Source: an uncultured Clostridia bacterium (GTDB lineage: Bacteria > Bacillota > Clostridia > Christensenellales > Pumilibacteraceae). From it: 54,264 nt of DNA. This document shows, in pieces, positions 42,652 through 52,355 of the stretch (its first letter is position 1; each line of letters opens with the position of its first letter). A model generated the notes under the pieces. The model did no database searches and was not told where the DNA came from. It saw nothing but the letters and a program-made list of their open reading frames with translations. The translations under genes were made by a program, and so were the position numbers. The stretch covers positions 1 through 54,264 of the forward strand of contig CANPVN010000007.1 of assembly GCA_947581755.1 (NCBI GenBank). Direction: 5' to 3'.

Positions 42652-42687
42652 AAGACGGTAAGTACATAAAGACTTCCGTCTTTTTTT
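42652..42687 (+). terminator. Ferritin gene terminator
   Basis: Stem AAGACGG-T-AAGT / ACTT-CCGTCTT with a short loop, then T5. Confidence 0.82.
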
Positions 42688-42803
42688 GTTGACGCTTCCG
42701 ATTCAAAAAGGTCGATAAAACGACGATTTATTATATATTTTTTCATTTAGAGACAAGGAATAGGTGATAAAATTGCATTATCAAAATTCAAGCGGACACG
42801 ACC

Positions 42804-45062
42804 ATGTTGAAGAAAGTCAACAAAAAACAAGTTATTACATACCTCATCTGTTTCGTGATGATATTCGTATTGAGTCACGCCTCGATTTTCGACGTGACTC
42901 CTTTCGGTTTTGCCTTTGCGGCGGCAGCGGTCTTTTTCGGGCTTAACCCCTTTTTGATAGCGGCAATGTTGCTTGTCGCAACCGTTCCCGCGCTTGACGG
43001 ATATGTCACGCTTTATGCGCTGTACGGCGGAGTCATTCTCATTTTATTCGGCTTGATCGCAAAGAAACTGAAAAGCGTAAAGCCTTTTTATGTCTTTATT
43101 CCCGCTCTCGTTTGCAGCGCGGGAGAGATTGCGTATATGTCGATAAATCATTACGGACTTTACAAAATTTTTCTGTATTTGTTTCTCCTTATAGCCTTTA
43201 CATCGGTATGTTATTGCTACGGGATCCCCACCTATGTTCGTCAATTGAAATATGCTTTTGTCCAGCACGAAACCATTTGCGGATTCGTGATACTTACGAT
43301 ATTTTCTTGCGGACTTTCTTGTTTCGGCTTTTACGGATTCGATCCTCTTTTGGTTGCCTTTGCGCTTTTTTTGCCGCTGTCGTATAAAATACTCGGAGCG
43401 CAAAATACTCTTGTCGGAGCAATGTGTATGGGCTTGGGCGGAGCGTTGGCGGGTTCCGACGTCATGATAGTGGCGGCTTTTGTTTTCACCGCATGTATGG
43501 TTTTGATATTTGTTTCGGCAAAGAAAGTATTCATGCCTCTCGTAACTTTGATATCTTATGCGGCGTTCGTCTTGTTTTTCAAGACGGAGTACGCAACGCT
43601 CTTGTATTCGACTGTCGGTATTTTTGTCGGCGGAGCGATATATATGTTTATTCCCTTAAAGTATATCCGCACCGCGGCGGAGTTTCTTAATAACGATTTC
43701 GACAGAACGGCTCTTCGTTACGTCGTGAATCAGTCCCGTTACGAGACGGGAAATTCTCTTGCCGCGTTGGGGAGGATTTTTTGCGAGATGGCTGCCGTCA
43801 TGCGTTCCTCGAAGAGCGGAAAACATATCGACGCTCAAGTTGTTGCCGAATATGTCAGAGACAAAAGTTGCGTTATGTGTTCTAAATACGATTCATGCAG
43901 ACGCATTCCCGCGATGGCGAAGGGCTTGACGGAACTATGTGAAATCTCGTTGCAAAAGGGCAGAGCGGGAGTGGGAGATCTGCCGACTTCCATAACTCAA
44001 TATTGTTGCAATGTTGCTCAACTTATAGCGTCAGCGGCGGACGCGGCGGCTCAAGCGGGAGAGACAAAGTCGCGTGAGGACACGGAAAACAAGGCTCGGG
44101 AAATCGTTGCGGGACAACTTGTCGGGCTGTCGGAGATTCTGTCGGGAATGGGACAGAGCGTCTCTTTACCCTTTTCCTATGATACCGACGCAGAGAAAAG
44201 ACTTGCCGAAGAGCTTTTATATATAGGAGTAATTTGCAGCGAGGCGTTGATAACGGGAGTAGAGGAGCCCGAAACGATAACTCTCGTCGTGTTGGCGAAC
44301 GGAGAAAAATCCAACGAAAAACTCGAAGCGTGTATCGAAAGATGCCTCAAAAAGAAGTTCAAGGTCGTCAAGCAAGAGCAGAGCATTCTTTCGGGTTGGA
44401 ATATAATCGAACTTAAACGCGCTCCCGTATATGACGCGCTGTTCGGGTTTGCGGGCAGAACAAAGCAAGGCAGCGATATAAGCGGAGACACTCATTCTTT
44501 TATCAAATTGACGCACGACAAATTCATGATGGCTATGTGCGACGGCATGGGCAGCGGGCGGGAAGCGCACGAATTTTCCGAAAATACGATTTCTTTGATA
44601 GAGAGTTTCTACAAAGCGGGTTTCAATCACGATATGGTTTTGGATAACGTCAATAAATTTTTGTCGATAGGGAACAGCGATATTTTTTCCGCCGTTGACG
44701 TATGCGTCGTTGACCTCGGGAGCGGAGTTGCCGATATAATCAAGATAGGTTCTCCCGCGGGATACCTTAAAACAGCGGAAAGCATTGTCAAAATTGCGGG
44801 AGAGGCTCTTCCGATGGGAATGTTGGATGAGTTGAAGCCCTCGGTAAAAAGCGTAGGCATGGCGGCGGGAGATATTCTTATAATAATGTCCGACGGAATT
44901 TCCGACGCTTTCGGTTCGGGACTCGACGATTTTATAAATAATTTGCCCAATATGAATCCCTCCGAACTTTGCATAACCATAACGGAACAGGCTCTTAAAT
45001 TGTCGGGCGGGCAGGCTCGGGACGATATGAGCGTTGCGGCTTTCAAGTTATTTTATTCCTAA
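42804..45062 (+). CDS. spoIIE: Stage II sporulation protein E (SpoIIE)
   Basis: 752 residues. About ten membrane helices occupy residues 10-300, then a regulatory segment with Cys-containing DKSCVMCSKYDSCRRIP. The C-terminal ~220 residues are a PP2C-type phosphatase: AMCDGMGSGREAHEFSENT with the metal-binding Asp, DVCVVDLGSGVADIIKIGSP, IIMSDGISDAF and GQARDDMSVAAFKL. In known spore formers it dephosphorylates SpoIIAA to free sigma F in the forespore and interacts with FtsZ. ATG 42804 has no ribosome binding site at normal distance. An AGGTGAT lies at 42762-42768, about 35 nt upstream, but no ATG, GTG or TTG follows it in this frame, so the start is uncertain. Confidence 0.95.
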   Translation: MLKKVNKKQVITYLICFVMIFVLSHASIFDVTPFGFAFAAAAVFFGLNPFLIAAMLLVATVPALDGYVTLYALYGGVILILFGLIAKKLKSVKPFYVFIPALVCSAGEIAYMSINHYGLYKIFLYLFLLIAFTSVCYCYGIPTYVRQLKYAFVQHETICGFVILTIFSCGLSCFGFYGFDPLLVAFALFLPLSYKILGAQNTLVGAMCMGLGGALAGSDVMIVAAFVFTACMVLIFVSAKKVFMPLVTLISYAAFVLFFKTEYATLLYSTVGIFVGGAIYMFIPLKYIRTAAEFLNNDFDRTALRYVVNQSRYETGNSLAALGRIFCEMAAVMRSSKSGKHIDAQVVAEYVRDKSCVMCSKYDSCRRIPAMAKGLTELCEISLQKGRAGVGDLPTSITQYCCNVAQLIASAADAAAQAGETKSREDTENKAREIVAGQLVGLSEILSGMGQSVSLPFSYDTDAEKRLAEELLYIGVICSEALITGVEEPETITLVVLANGEKSNEKLEACIERCLKKKFKVVKQEQSILSGWNIIELKRAPVYDALFGFAGRTKQGSDISGDTHSFIKLTHDKFMMAMCDGMGSGREAHEFSENTISLIESFYKAGFNHDMVLDNVNKFLSIGNSDIFSAVDVCVVDLGSGVADIIKIGSPAGYLKTAESIVKIAGEALPMGMLDELKPSVKSVGMAAGDILIIMSDGISDAFGSGLDDFINNLPNMNPSELCITITEQALKLSGGQARDDMSVAAFKLFYS

Positions 45063-45066
45063 AAGG

Positions 45067-45095
45067 TTGACAAGTCGTTTATAATGAGTTACAAT
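45067..45095 (+). promoter_or_regulatory. Leaderless promoter of the 45103 gene
   Basis: TTGACA 45067-45072, 17 nt, TACAAT 45090-45095, then 7 nt to ATG 45103, leaving no leader. Confidence 0.82.
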
Positions 45096-45102
45096 ATAAA
45101 CT

Positions 45103-45627
45103 ATGAATGATGTTTTACAATTGATTTGCGTTGCGGCGATCGGGATAGAGTTCGTCATGTTGCTGCTGTCTACGATATTTATTACCGTTTCGGTAAAAAA
45201 TACCTTGGTTTACGGTTTGGTGAGTTGCCTGTTTTTGTTGGGCTTTTCGGCAGTCGGACTGTCGGGCGTACTTGCCGCTTTCGACGTAAAGTTCGATTTT
45301 TTGGGTAAAGAATATTACTCGATATTCGCTGATATGCTGATATGGGCAATAGATATTTTCGGTATATTGATTTCTCTGTATTCCGCAATTGCGGGCTTTA
45401 AGAAGAAGGCAAAGGCAAGCAAAGAAAAGGTTGCCGAAAAAGTCGTCGCGGACGATTACGCCGCCAAAGAAGAAATAATAAAGCCCGTCATCGAAAACGT
45501 ATTCCGCGGGCTGGAAACCGAGAACGATATAGAAGCCTTTATCTGCGGAGACGAAAGGGACGATTGCCGTAACGATGTGGAAGAGAAGATAAACACGCTT
45601 AAAAAGATAGAGAAGCTGTTCAAATAA
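45103..45627 (+). CDS. Small polytopic membrane protein of unknown function
   Basis: 174 residues. Three hydrophobic helices lie within residues 5-105 (CVAAIGIEFVMLLLSTIFIT, LVYGLVSCLFLLGFSAVGLS, LIWAIDIFGILISLYSAIAG). A Lys-rich junction and an acidic cytoplasmic tail with coiled-coil character follow (VEEKINTLKKIEKLFK). No family is recognised. The ATG lacks a ribosome binding site and is probably read from a leaderless transcript. It lies between spoIIE and the rubrerythrin gene. Confidence 0.75.
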   Translation: MNDVLQLICVAAIGIEFVMLLLSTIFITVSVKNTLVYGLVSCLFLLGFSAVGLSGVLAAFDVKFDFLGKEYYSIFADMLIWAIDIFGILISLYSAIAGFKKKAKASKEKVAEKVVADDYAAKEEIIKPVIENVFRGLETENDIEAFICGDERDDCRNDVEEKINTLKKIEKLFK

Positions 45628-45692
45628 TCATGATAAGAGGATAAAAGCGTATATAAGCGCATAAAATTAATTTAAGGAGGAAAAGAAACACT

Positions 45693-46232
45693 ATGAAATC
45701 TCTTAAAGGGACCAAGACGGAAGCAAATCTTATGACGGCGTTTGCAGGCGAAAGCATGGCAAGGAACAAGTATGACTTTTATGCTTCCAAAGCAAAGAAA
45801 GACGGGTATGAACAGATTGCCGCCATATTCGAAGAGACTGCGCATAACGAGAAAGAGCATGGCAAGATCTGGTTCAAACTGCTCCACGACGGCATCGCCG
45901 ACACCAAAGTAAATCTTACCGACGCGGCAAACGGCGAACATTACGAGTGGGCGGAAATGTACAAGGGTTTTGCCGAAGTGGCGAAACAAGAGGGCTTCGA
46001 ACATATAGCGTTTTTATTCGAACAGGTAGCGCTCATAGAGAAGGAACACGAGAACAGGTATAACAAACTTGCCGAAAATATCGAGGCGAATATGGTATTT
46101 TCCGATGACGACGTTGTGGTTTGGGTATGCCGCAATTGCGGACATCTTCACGTCGGCAAAGAGGCTCCCGTTCAATGCCCCGTATGCTCGCATCCTCAGG
46201 CTTATTTTGAAATAAAGTGCGAAAATTATTGA
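45693..46232 (+). CDS. rbr: Rubrerythrin
   Basis: 179 residues, with AAGGAGGAA before ATG 45693. The N-terminal four-helix bundle has the di-iron ligands in FAGESMARNKYDF, FEETAHNEKEHGKIW, GFAEVAKQEGFEHIAFLFE and ALIEKEHENRY. The C-terminal rubredoxin domain has WVCRNCGHLHVGKEAP and QCPVCSHPQAYF, a complete Cys4 site. It reduces hydrogen peroxide in anaerobes using a rubredoxin-type electron donor. birA starts a few bases later and could be co-transcribed. Confidence 0.97.
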   Translation: MKSLKGTKTEANLMTAFAGESMARNKYDFYASKAKKDGYEQIAAIFEETAHNEKEHGKIWFKLLHDGIADTKVNLTDAANGEHYEWAEMYKGFAEVAKQEGFEHIAFLFEQVALIEKEHENRYNKLAENIEANMVFSDDDVVVWVCRNCGHLHVGKEAPVQCPVCSHPQAYFEIKCENY

Positions 46233-46244
46233 TTGGAGAATATT

Positions 46245-46964
46245 TTGTTACCAAAATTTACTTCGGAAGAATTGAGACGAGATTTGCTCGCCGACTTAAA
46301 GTGTGATCTGAAGGTAGAGGTCTATGACGAATTGACCTCTACTTTTTCATTGGCGGAAAGGGCGGAGCCTTACAGCGTCGTTCTCGCGTTGAAGCAAACC
46401 GAAGGCAGGGGGCGTCTCGGTAAAAAATTCTCAAGTCCTCTCGGCGGAATATATATGTCCGTCTGTCTGCCCGCTCCCGAAAAACTCGCTCTTGCAACGC
46501 CCGCCGCAGGAGTGGCGGTTTGCCGCGCCGTCAAAAGAGTCATGAACCGCGAATGTGTGATAAAATGGGTGAACGACGTCCTTCTCGAAGATAAGAAGAT
46601 CGCGGGGATATTGACAAAACTTTACCCTTACAACGACGGATCCAAGATAGTTACGGGCATAGGAGTGGACTATTGCGTCTCTTTGCCCCGGGAACTCAAA
46701 GATATAGCGACCTCTTTGACGGACAATTTCTCGTACGATGAGTTCGTACGCCTTGCGGCAGAGACGATAAACGAATTTTTCGACCTCTATAAAGGCGAAG
46801 GCGTGATCGAAGAATACCGAAAATTGTGTCGCACGATAGGCAAGACGATACTCCGCGATGGCAAAATTTACCATGTTGCGGGAATAGACGATTCGGGCGG
46901 ACTTATTGCCTGTTCCGACGGCGAAAAAATAATAATAAATACGGGCGAAATCTTGGAAAGATAG
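46245..46964 (+). CDS. birA: Biotin-protein ligase, monofunctional
   Basis: About 239 residues from TTG 46245, picked because GGAG ends 6 nt before it. A TTG at 46233 would start inside the ribosome binding site, and there is no ATG. The catalytic region shows STFSLAERAEPYSVVLALKQ, the biotinyl-AMP loop EGRGRLGKKFSSP (usual form GRGRxGRxW), VCRAVKRVMNRECVIKWVNDVL with the conserved KWPND-like motif, KKIAGILTK and GIGVDYCVSLP. The C-terminal SH3-like domain is present. The N-terminal helix-turn-helix of bifunctional BirA is absent, so it should not act as a repressor. It attaches biotin to carboxylase carrier proteins. Confidence 0.93.
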   Translation: MLPKFTSEELRRDLLADLKCDLKVEVYDELTSTFSLAERAEPYSVVLALKQTEGRGRLGKKFSSPLGGIYMSVCLPAPEKLALATPAAGVAVCRAVKRVMNRECVIKWVNDVLLEDKKIAGILTKLYPYNDGSKIVTGIGVDYCVSLPRELKDIATSLTDNFSYDEFVRLAAETINEFFDLYKGEGVIEEYRKLCRTIGKTILRDGKIYHVAGIDDSGGLIACSDGEKIIINTGEILER

Positions 46965-46975
46965 AGTTCATTTTG

Positions 46976-47004
46976 TTGACTTAAAAATATTTTTAATGTA
47001 GAAT
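46976..47004 (+). promoter_or_regulatory. Promoter for the 1449-residue protein gene
   Basis: TTGACT 46976-46981, 17 nt, TAGAAT 46999-47004. An AGAGGTAA lies near 47030, before ATG 47047. Confidence 0.75.
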
Positions 47005-47046
47005 ATATCTATTCAGATTAAAATTTTTTCAGAGGTAATATCATAA

Positions 47047-50000
47047 ATGAATAAAGAAAGAAGGAAAGGGAACGGGATAATAGTCTGCATAACGGTATTC
47101 GTTATTTGTGTGGCTTTGGTTTGTACTGCGATAGGTCTTACCCATTCCGTACTCAACAAATTTGCTCTGGAATACACGGGTTACGAATGGAGCGAACTCA
47201 AAGGAATGCTCAACGGCGTGTTGGATAAAGACACGGAAAAGATAGAAGATACCATAGACAATCCCTACAGCGCCGAAGACGTAGATCATTTTTATGCAAA
47301 GATAAAAGACGTTCTCTTTTTGAAAGATTCATACGATCTCGATACCGACACCGTTTACGATGCCGTATTTTCGCATAAGAGCGACGCCGAAACCGCTCGT
47401 ATCAAAAATTCTCTTATGAAGTACGGTATAGACGAGTCGGATTATGGAGTAATTCCCTATGCCGAAGAAGGCGAAGAAAGCAAAGAAGGCGAAGAGGGCT
47501 CCCAAAGCAGTTCTATAATGAATTTGCTGTACGATATTCTGACGAATATAGATTCCGCCAAACTCAAAAATGCCAAAAACTTTTCGTTGCAACTCACAGA
47601 CAGAGAAGTGGCAAGTTTTGTCAACTCACTGTTGATGAGAGTTTTGTCGGATCCCGACAGCCCTCTCATGCAGAGTTTGGGAGAGGCTTTTTCGAAATAC
47701 AATATCGCTCTCGACCGACTTGTCGCTCTGAATCAGATATCGTTTTTCAGACAGGACGAAACGAGCGACGTCATGCTCAAAGCGACGGCGTCCGTCAATA
47801 CGCGGGAAGTCGCGCTCTCTTATCTCGAGTCGTATTCGACGGAAAGCAACATGCCTCCCTTTATCGCGGGCATAGCCAAAAGAATAATAAAGAAATATAT
47901 TCCCGAAAAGACTTTTGCGACGGTGACGATGGGACTAAACAAGGACAAGGGACTTGACATAAACCTTAACAGAATGGACGACGAGGATATGGATGCGTTG
48001 TTCTCGCTTATAGGAAAGTTTACCAAAACCGATATTCGCGAGACCGTGAACAACAAATTCTCCGAAGTTGCGGGTTCCTTTTACAAAACGATAGAAGACA
48101 CCGTCGATATCGAAAAATTCTTGACCGCAGACCATGAAATTACCGTACCCGTATTCGATATGGCTCTCGATATGACGGTTAACAAGGAATTGGAAAACAA
48201 GGGCGTGTCGAAAATAAAACTCGAGGAAGTTATGGATATAATCCGTTCCGATCCGCCTTCGTATAAAGAGTACGATTTCAGAAATTGGTACAGACAGCAC
48301 GCCGACGACCTTCCCGAAGATTGGATTTACGTTCTCGAGAACGATTGGAATATGAACGATGCGGGCGATTGGGTCTACACGGGAAGCGACCAACAGTATA
48401 AGGGAGTTACTCTTACCGAGGACAATCTCGTAAAATTCGAGGACGAACTTTTGAAGGCTCTTCAAGACGGTTACGGACTCGACGGCGACTTGACTTTCGA
48501 CGAAGTGATAACGGCGTTTACCGATGGCGGAGAAGGCGACGGAAAGAGTTTTACCGATATGTTCGACGCCGACAAATTGCGTGAAACGCTCAAGGGCGAA
48601 GAACAACAGAGCGTTGCCGTAAGCGACAGAATGATAGCGGCTATAGTAAACTCTCAAATGGACGATTTCCTTTCCGATACGGGATTCGGCAATGCTATAG
48701 AGCTGGCATACACGGCGCTCGTCGAAAAGGAAATAAACGGCAAAAATCACAATTTGATAGAGTTGGGACTCACTGTCGATTTGGATGAGATAATAAACTC
48801 GGCTTCGGGAATGAACGAAAGCATAGCGAAGATAATTTCTGCGTTGCTTCCTCAAAAAGCGTTGCTGAAAATCGGCGATGTGGATATAACGTTGGGCTTG
48901 AACGATGACGAATATCAGAAGATAAGTTTGGGATACAACAATCTTTCGGAAAAGGCGACGGGCAAATATCTCGATATTCTGAAAAATGTAATAGGATTCG
49001 ATACAAGCGAATTGAATTCGGTATCCGAAAAAGTTCGCGATGTTATAGAGAATATGAATTCCGTCATTCCCGTAACTTTGGGACAGAGTCAAATGGTGCT
49101 TCCCGAGATATACGAAACTCTCGCTTACGTACTTAACGGACAACTCGAGGAGCAAGACAGAGTGGACAGAGACGAACTCGAGACTTCTCTCAAATTGTTG
49201 TTCCGTGAAATCGACTTTACGGCGTTCGACAAAGAAAAATACGAAAAAGAACTCAAAGATATTTTATCGGAAAAATATCCGTTAAAAGAAGAGGGCGGAT
49301 TCGACAAGTTGAAGGATATTCTCGACGGACAAGACATTGCGCTTGCCGACATACTCGATTCGGGCAAATTGAAAGGATTTGTCACGGGATATAACGGAGA
49401 GGATGAAAATGCCGCAATAAGAGCGTATATAGACGCAAACGCTCCCGAGATCGACGGCAATCAAATACTTGCGCTCGTATGGAACAAAGTAAACGAAACT
49501 CTCGGAGAGGAGAAGTTTGCCGCCGCAAATCCCGAAATTTCTTCTATGAGAATAATCAAAGAGAACGCAAGGGATTATTTGGAGATAGATCTTTCCGCTT
49601 CGCTTGCGGGCTTTTTGGGCGAGAGTGAGGACGACGCTATGCAACTTTTGAAAAAGATACTTCCCGATTCCACTCTGATCGGAATAAAAGTCGAGATAAC
49701 CGAGGGCGTCACCGCAGAGACCGCCGATACGCAGATAATGATAAACAACGGCGACAGCGAAACTCTTTTGAATTTGATATCGAAATTCGATTCGGGCAAT
49801 TCCATAGACGATATAAAAACGGAGATCGCGAGATCCGTTACCGACGCTTTCGAAAGTATGCGCGACAGTATGGATCTCGAAGTTGTTTCGGTAGGAACCC
49901 AAGCCAAACTCAGACTTCCCTGCGTATTCTCTTTTGCGGATAAACAATTAAGCAAAGACAAGGACTTTGCCGAGGAGGGATTCGATTCCGACGTCAACCT

Positions 50001-51396
50001 CTTCAGAGCGATACGAATAATGCTCGATGACGGCAGAGTGGACAAAAATTCTTTCAAAGCCGTAAACGCCGAGGGCGAGGCGAATGCCGTTGCGGAAATA
50101 AAGAAAGCGTACTTCATAAAAGACGATATAAAAGCCGATACTTTCGACGAACTTACCGCAGAACTCGGAGAAAATGCCGATATTACTTCGAAATTCAACC
50201 TTGACGACATAAGGTTCGGAACTCCCTCAGAAGTCGTTCTCAAGGCGGCGGACTTGGGCGGAATATTCAAGAACAAGATAGGCGAGGACGCCAAATTCGA
50301 TAATATCGTTTCTTTGGAAATAGAGGACTCCGATAACGGAGCGGCGGTAAACGCGATCGTGGGAATAGACGACTTCGAGTCTCTGTTCGACGGAGCCGAC
50401 GATATGGCGGGATTGTTGAAAGATCCCTTCTATGTTGCGGTTACAGTAAGAGACGGCACGACGGAATTTGCAATAAACGGTTACGGCGGCGAAGAACTCA
50501 AGCCTTTATACAAAGTGATGAACGAAATGGGTACGAATATCGAGGAGACGCTCTCGACGCAAGGCGCGAAAATATCCGACTCTGCGAAAGACGCGTTCGA
50601 CAAACTCGAAAACAACATAGGCGACTACGAAGTCAAAAACAATGCGATTTATTTGCCCGATATATTCGGAATATTGAGCGAAAAGTTGGATAATCTCAAA
50701 GACGGCGGTTATACTTCGCCTCAAATTCAACAGGCAATACAGGGACTTTACAACAAAAACGAAGCGCCTGCGGGCAAGGGTACGAAATTCAACTATGACG
50801 AATCGACTTTCGTGAACAATCCCATAAACACCGAAACATTCGACCTCATGACGGCGATTGCGGGTATCTTGACAAAGTCCGAAGTGCAAGTGACCGACAG
50901 AGAACTCGGTTCTTATATAAACGATGCGATAAAGACACAACACGGCATAGACATCAAACAACTCAAGATATTGACGTCTTTGGAGCCCGACGAGAAAGCG
51001 TTCCTTTCGGATATGAATGTCCCCACCGACGAAACCTTGGTATTGGTTACCGCAAAACTCACTCTTTCGAGCATAATGGGAGACCCCGAAGGCAACGGAA
51101 AGGATCTCGTTCCCGACGAGATACTCGTTTCCTTTGTCTTTACCGTCAATGAGAATGGCGATTTGGAATACAACAGCAAGAAACTGAACGCTATGGACGC
51201 CTCTTCTTTGGGTGTGATTTTGGCTCTCGTGGGCTCCGACGATGATACCGTAGACCAACAGATACGCAACAAAGCGGACATAATAAAGGGCGCTGTGGAT
51301 ACGGCGTTTGCTTCTGCAAGGGCAATGGGCGCGCATATAACTTACGAAGCCATTCAAAGCGGAGAAGGCAGAGGACTTTTGAAGTTCTCGAAATAA
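47047..51396 (+). CDS. Giant membrane-anchored protein with about five internal repeats
   Basis: 1449 residues. A basic start and one helix (~11-32, IIVCITVFVICVALVCTAIG) anchor it with the rest outside. Diverged repeated modules can be read. A first element occurs at about 183 (LTDREVASFVNS), 524 (VSDRMIAAIVNS), 802 (IDGNQILALVWN) and 1282 (VTDRELGSYIND). A middle element follows, with the pattern LP-x-beta strand-IN (KYIPEKTFATVTMGL, ALLPQKALLKIGDVDITLGL, KILPDSTLIGIKVEI). A closing element has an LP helix (VPVFDMALDMTVNKEL, LPEIYETLAYVLNGQL, LPDIFGILSEKLDNL). The whole is very acidic with almost no Cys. No known family is recognised. It could be a surface spacer or a lipid-bridging protein, but the sequence does not show which. 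Confidence 0.75.
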   Translation: MNKERRKGNGIIVCITVFVICVALVCTAIGLTHSVLNKFALEYTGYEWSELKGMLNGVLDKDTEKIEDTIDNPYSAEDVDHFYAKIKDVLFLKDSYDLDTDTVYDAVFSHKSDAETARIKNSLMKYGIDESDYGVIPYAEEGEESKEGEEGSQSSSIMNLLYDILTNIDSAKLKNAKNFSLQLTDREVASFVNSLLMRVLSDPDSPLMQSLGEAFSKYNIALDRLVALNQISFFRQDETSDVMLKATASVNTREVALSYLESYSTESNMPPFIAGIAKRIIKKYIPEKTFATVTMGLNKDKGLDINLNRMDDEDMDALFSLIGKFTKTDIRETVNNKFSEVAGSFYKTIEDTVDIEKFLTADHEITVPVFDMALDMTVNKELENKGVSKIKLEEVMDIIRSDPPSYKEYDFRNWYRQHADDLPEDWIYVLENDWNMNDAGDWVYTGSDQQYKGVTLTEDNLVKFEDELLKALQDGYGLDGDLTFDEVITAFTDGGEGDGKSFTDMFDADKLRETLKGEEQQSVAVSDRMIAAIVNSQMDDFLSDTGFGNAIELAYTALVEKEINGKNHNLIELGLTVDLDEIINSASGMNESIAKIISALLPQKALLKIGDVDITLGLNDDEYQKISLGYNNLSEKATGKYLDILKNVIGFDTSELNSVSEKVRDVIENMNSVIPVTLGQSQMVLPEIYETLAYVLNGQLEEQDRVDRDELETSLKLLFREIDFTAFDKEKYEKELKDILSEKYPLKEEGGFDKLKDILDGQDIALADILDSGKLKGFVTGYNGEDENAAIRAYIDANAPEIDGNQILALVWNKVNETLGEEKFAAANPEISSMRIIKENARDYLEIDLSASLAGFLGESEDDAMQLLKKILPDSTLIGIKVEITEGVTAETADTQIMINNGDSETLLNLISKFDSGNSIDDIKTEIARSVTDAFESMRDSMDLEVVSVGTQAKLRLPCVFSFADKQLSKDKDFAEEGFDSDVNLFRAIRIMLDDGRVDKNSFKAVNAEGEANAVAEIKKAYFIKDDIKADTFDELTAELGENADITSKFNLDDIRFGTPSEVVLKAADLGGIFKNKIGEDAKFDNIVSLEIEDSDNGAAVNAIVGIDDFESLFDGADDMAGLLKDPFYVAVTVRDGTTEFAINGYGGEELKPLYKVMNEMGTNIEETLSTQGAKISDSAKDAFDKLENNIGDYEVKNNAIYLPDIFGILSEKLDNLKDGGYTSPQIQQAIQGLYNKNEAPAGKGTKFNYDESTFVNNPINTETFDLMTAIAGILTKSEVQVTDRELGSYINDAIKTQHGIDIKQLKILTSLEPDEKAFLSDMNVPTDETLVLVTAKLTLSSIMGDPEGNGKDLVPDEILVSFVFTVNENGDLEYNSKKLNAMDASSLGVILALVGSDDDTVDQQIRNKADIIKGAVDTAFASARAMGAHITYEAIQSGEGRGLLKFSK

Positions 51397-51410
51397 CGCA
51401 AACTTTACGA

Positions 51411-51450
51411 CGAAAAAATCCGTGAGAAAAAAATTCTCTCGGATTTTTTG
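51411..51450. terminator. Terminator after the giant protein gene
   Basis: AAATCCGTGAGAA / TTCTCTCGGATTT imperfect stem flanked by an A-run and T6, readable in both directions. Confidence 0.8.
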
Positions 51451-51469
51451 TTTACGAGAGGCTTTTTAT

Positions 51470-51498
51470 TTGAATTTCATCGGCGATTGTTGTATAAT
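51470..51498 (+). promoter_or_regulatory. nadE promoter
   Basis: TTGAAT 51470-51475, 17 nt, TATAAT 51493-51498. CGGAGAAAA precedes ATG 51522. Confidence 0.75.
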
Positions 51499-51521
51499 TG
51501 TCTCAATCGGAGAAAATCAAT

Positions 51522-52253
51522 ATGAGTAAAAAAGATAAGATAATCGAATGGCTCAAAGACTATAAAGAACGCACGCATTGTACGGGCGTAGTTTTGGGAA
51601 TAAGCGGCGGCAAGGACAGTACGACGGTCGCCATGCTTGCCAAGAAAGTGTGGGGAGATAACGTTCTCGGCGTGCTGATGCCCAACGGAACGCAAGCCGA
51701 CCTCGAGGATTCGTCGGAAATCGTAAGAATACTGAATTTGCCGCACAAGGTAGTCAATATAGGCTCTATGTTTAGGGCATTCGAAGAATTGAATTTGGAC
51801 ATAACCGACAAGGCAAAGACCAACGTGCCGCCTCGGTTGAGAATGCTTACGCTCTATGCGATAGCGCAAAGTTCGGGATACCGCGTGATGGGAACGGGCA
51901 ATGCAAGCGAGAGGTTTATAGGCTGGTTTACCAAGTGGGGCGACGGAGCATTTGATTTCAATCCCATAGCCAATCTTACTTGCGGCGAAGTCATCGAGTT
52001 GGGGCTCGAACTTTGCAAGGAATTCGGATTGCCCGAAAAGTACATCGTAAAAACGCCTGCGGACGGACTTACGGGAAAGAGCGATGAGGAAAATTTCGGT
52101 TTCGGTTACGCCCGTCTCGACAGCATAATAAAAAGTCAAACCGAACATCGGGAGATCGCAAAAGACGAAACTTACGAGAAAATAATGAAACTTCATAAAA
52201 TGACGGAGCACAAACGCCGCGAGCCCGAAGTGTTCGACAACAGAAAGGATTAA
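51522..52253 (+). CDS. nadE: NAD synthetase, ammonia-dependent
   Basis: 243 residues. The PP-loop ATPase motif is LGISGGKDSTTVAML (~35). Further family features are VLMPNGTQADLEDS, TNVPPRLRMLTLYAIAQ, VMGTGNASERFIGWFTKWGDG and TPADGLTGKSDEENFGF. There is no glutaminase domain, so it should use ammonia to convert deamido-NAD to NAD in the cytoplasm. An in-frame ATG at 51498 lies in the -10 box and is not used. Confidence 0.95.
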   Translation: MSKKDKIIEWLKDYKERTHCTGVVLGISGGKDSTTVAMLAKKVWGDNVLGVLMPNGTQADLEDSSEIVRILNLPHKVVNIGSMFRAFEELNLDITDKAKTNVPPRLRMLTLYAIAQSSGYRVMGTGNASERFIGWFTKWGDGAFDFNPIANLTCGEVIELGLELCKEFGLPEKYIVKTPADGLTGKSDEENFGFGYARLDSIIKSQTEHREIAKDETYEKIMKLHKMTEHKRREPEVFDNRKD

Positions 52254-52355
52254 ACCCCCGAAGGCGGCGTAAACGCGTTCTCCGAGGGCTTATCGTTAAG
52301 TATAAATTCGATTTTTTTCAATATCCGAAGGGTTTATCTTTCGGAAATCGGTCTC

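Noticed and set aside
42762..42806. Upstream alternative start for spoIIE near the AGGTGAT site
   Set aside because: No ATG, GTG or TTG lies in frame between that site and ATG 42804, and an in-frame stop occurs at 42768-42770.
47935..49155. Minus-strand frame of 406 codons inside the giant protein gene
   Set aside because: Antisense shadow; the + strand frame has promoter, anchor helix and internal repeats.
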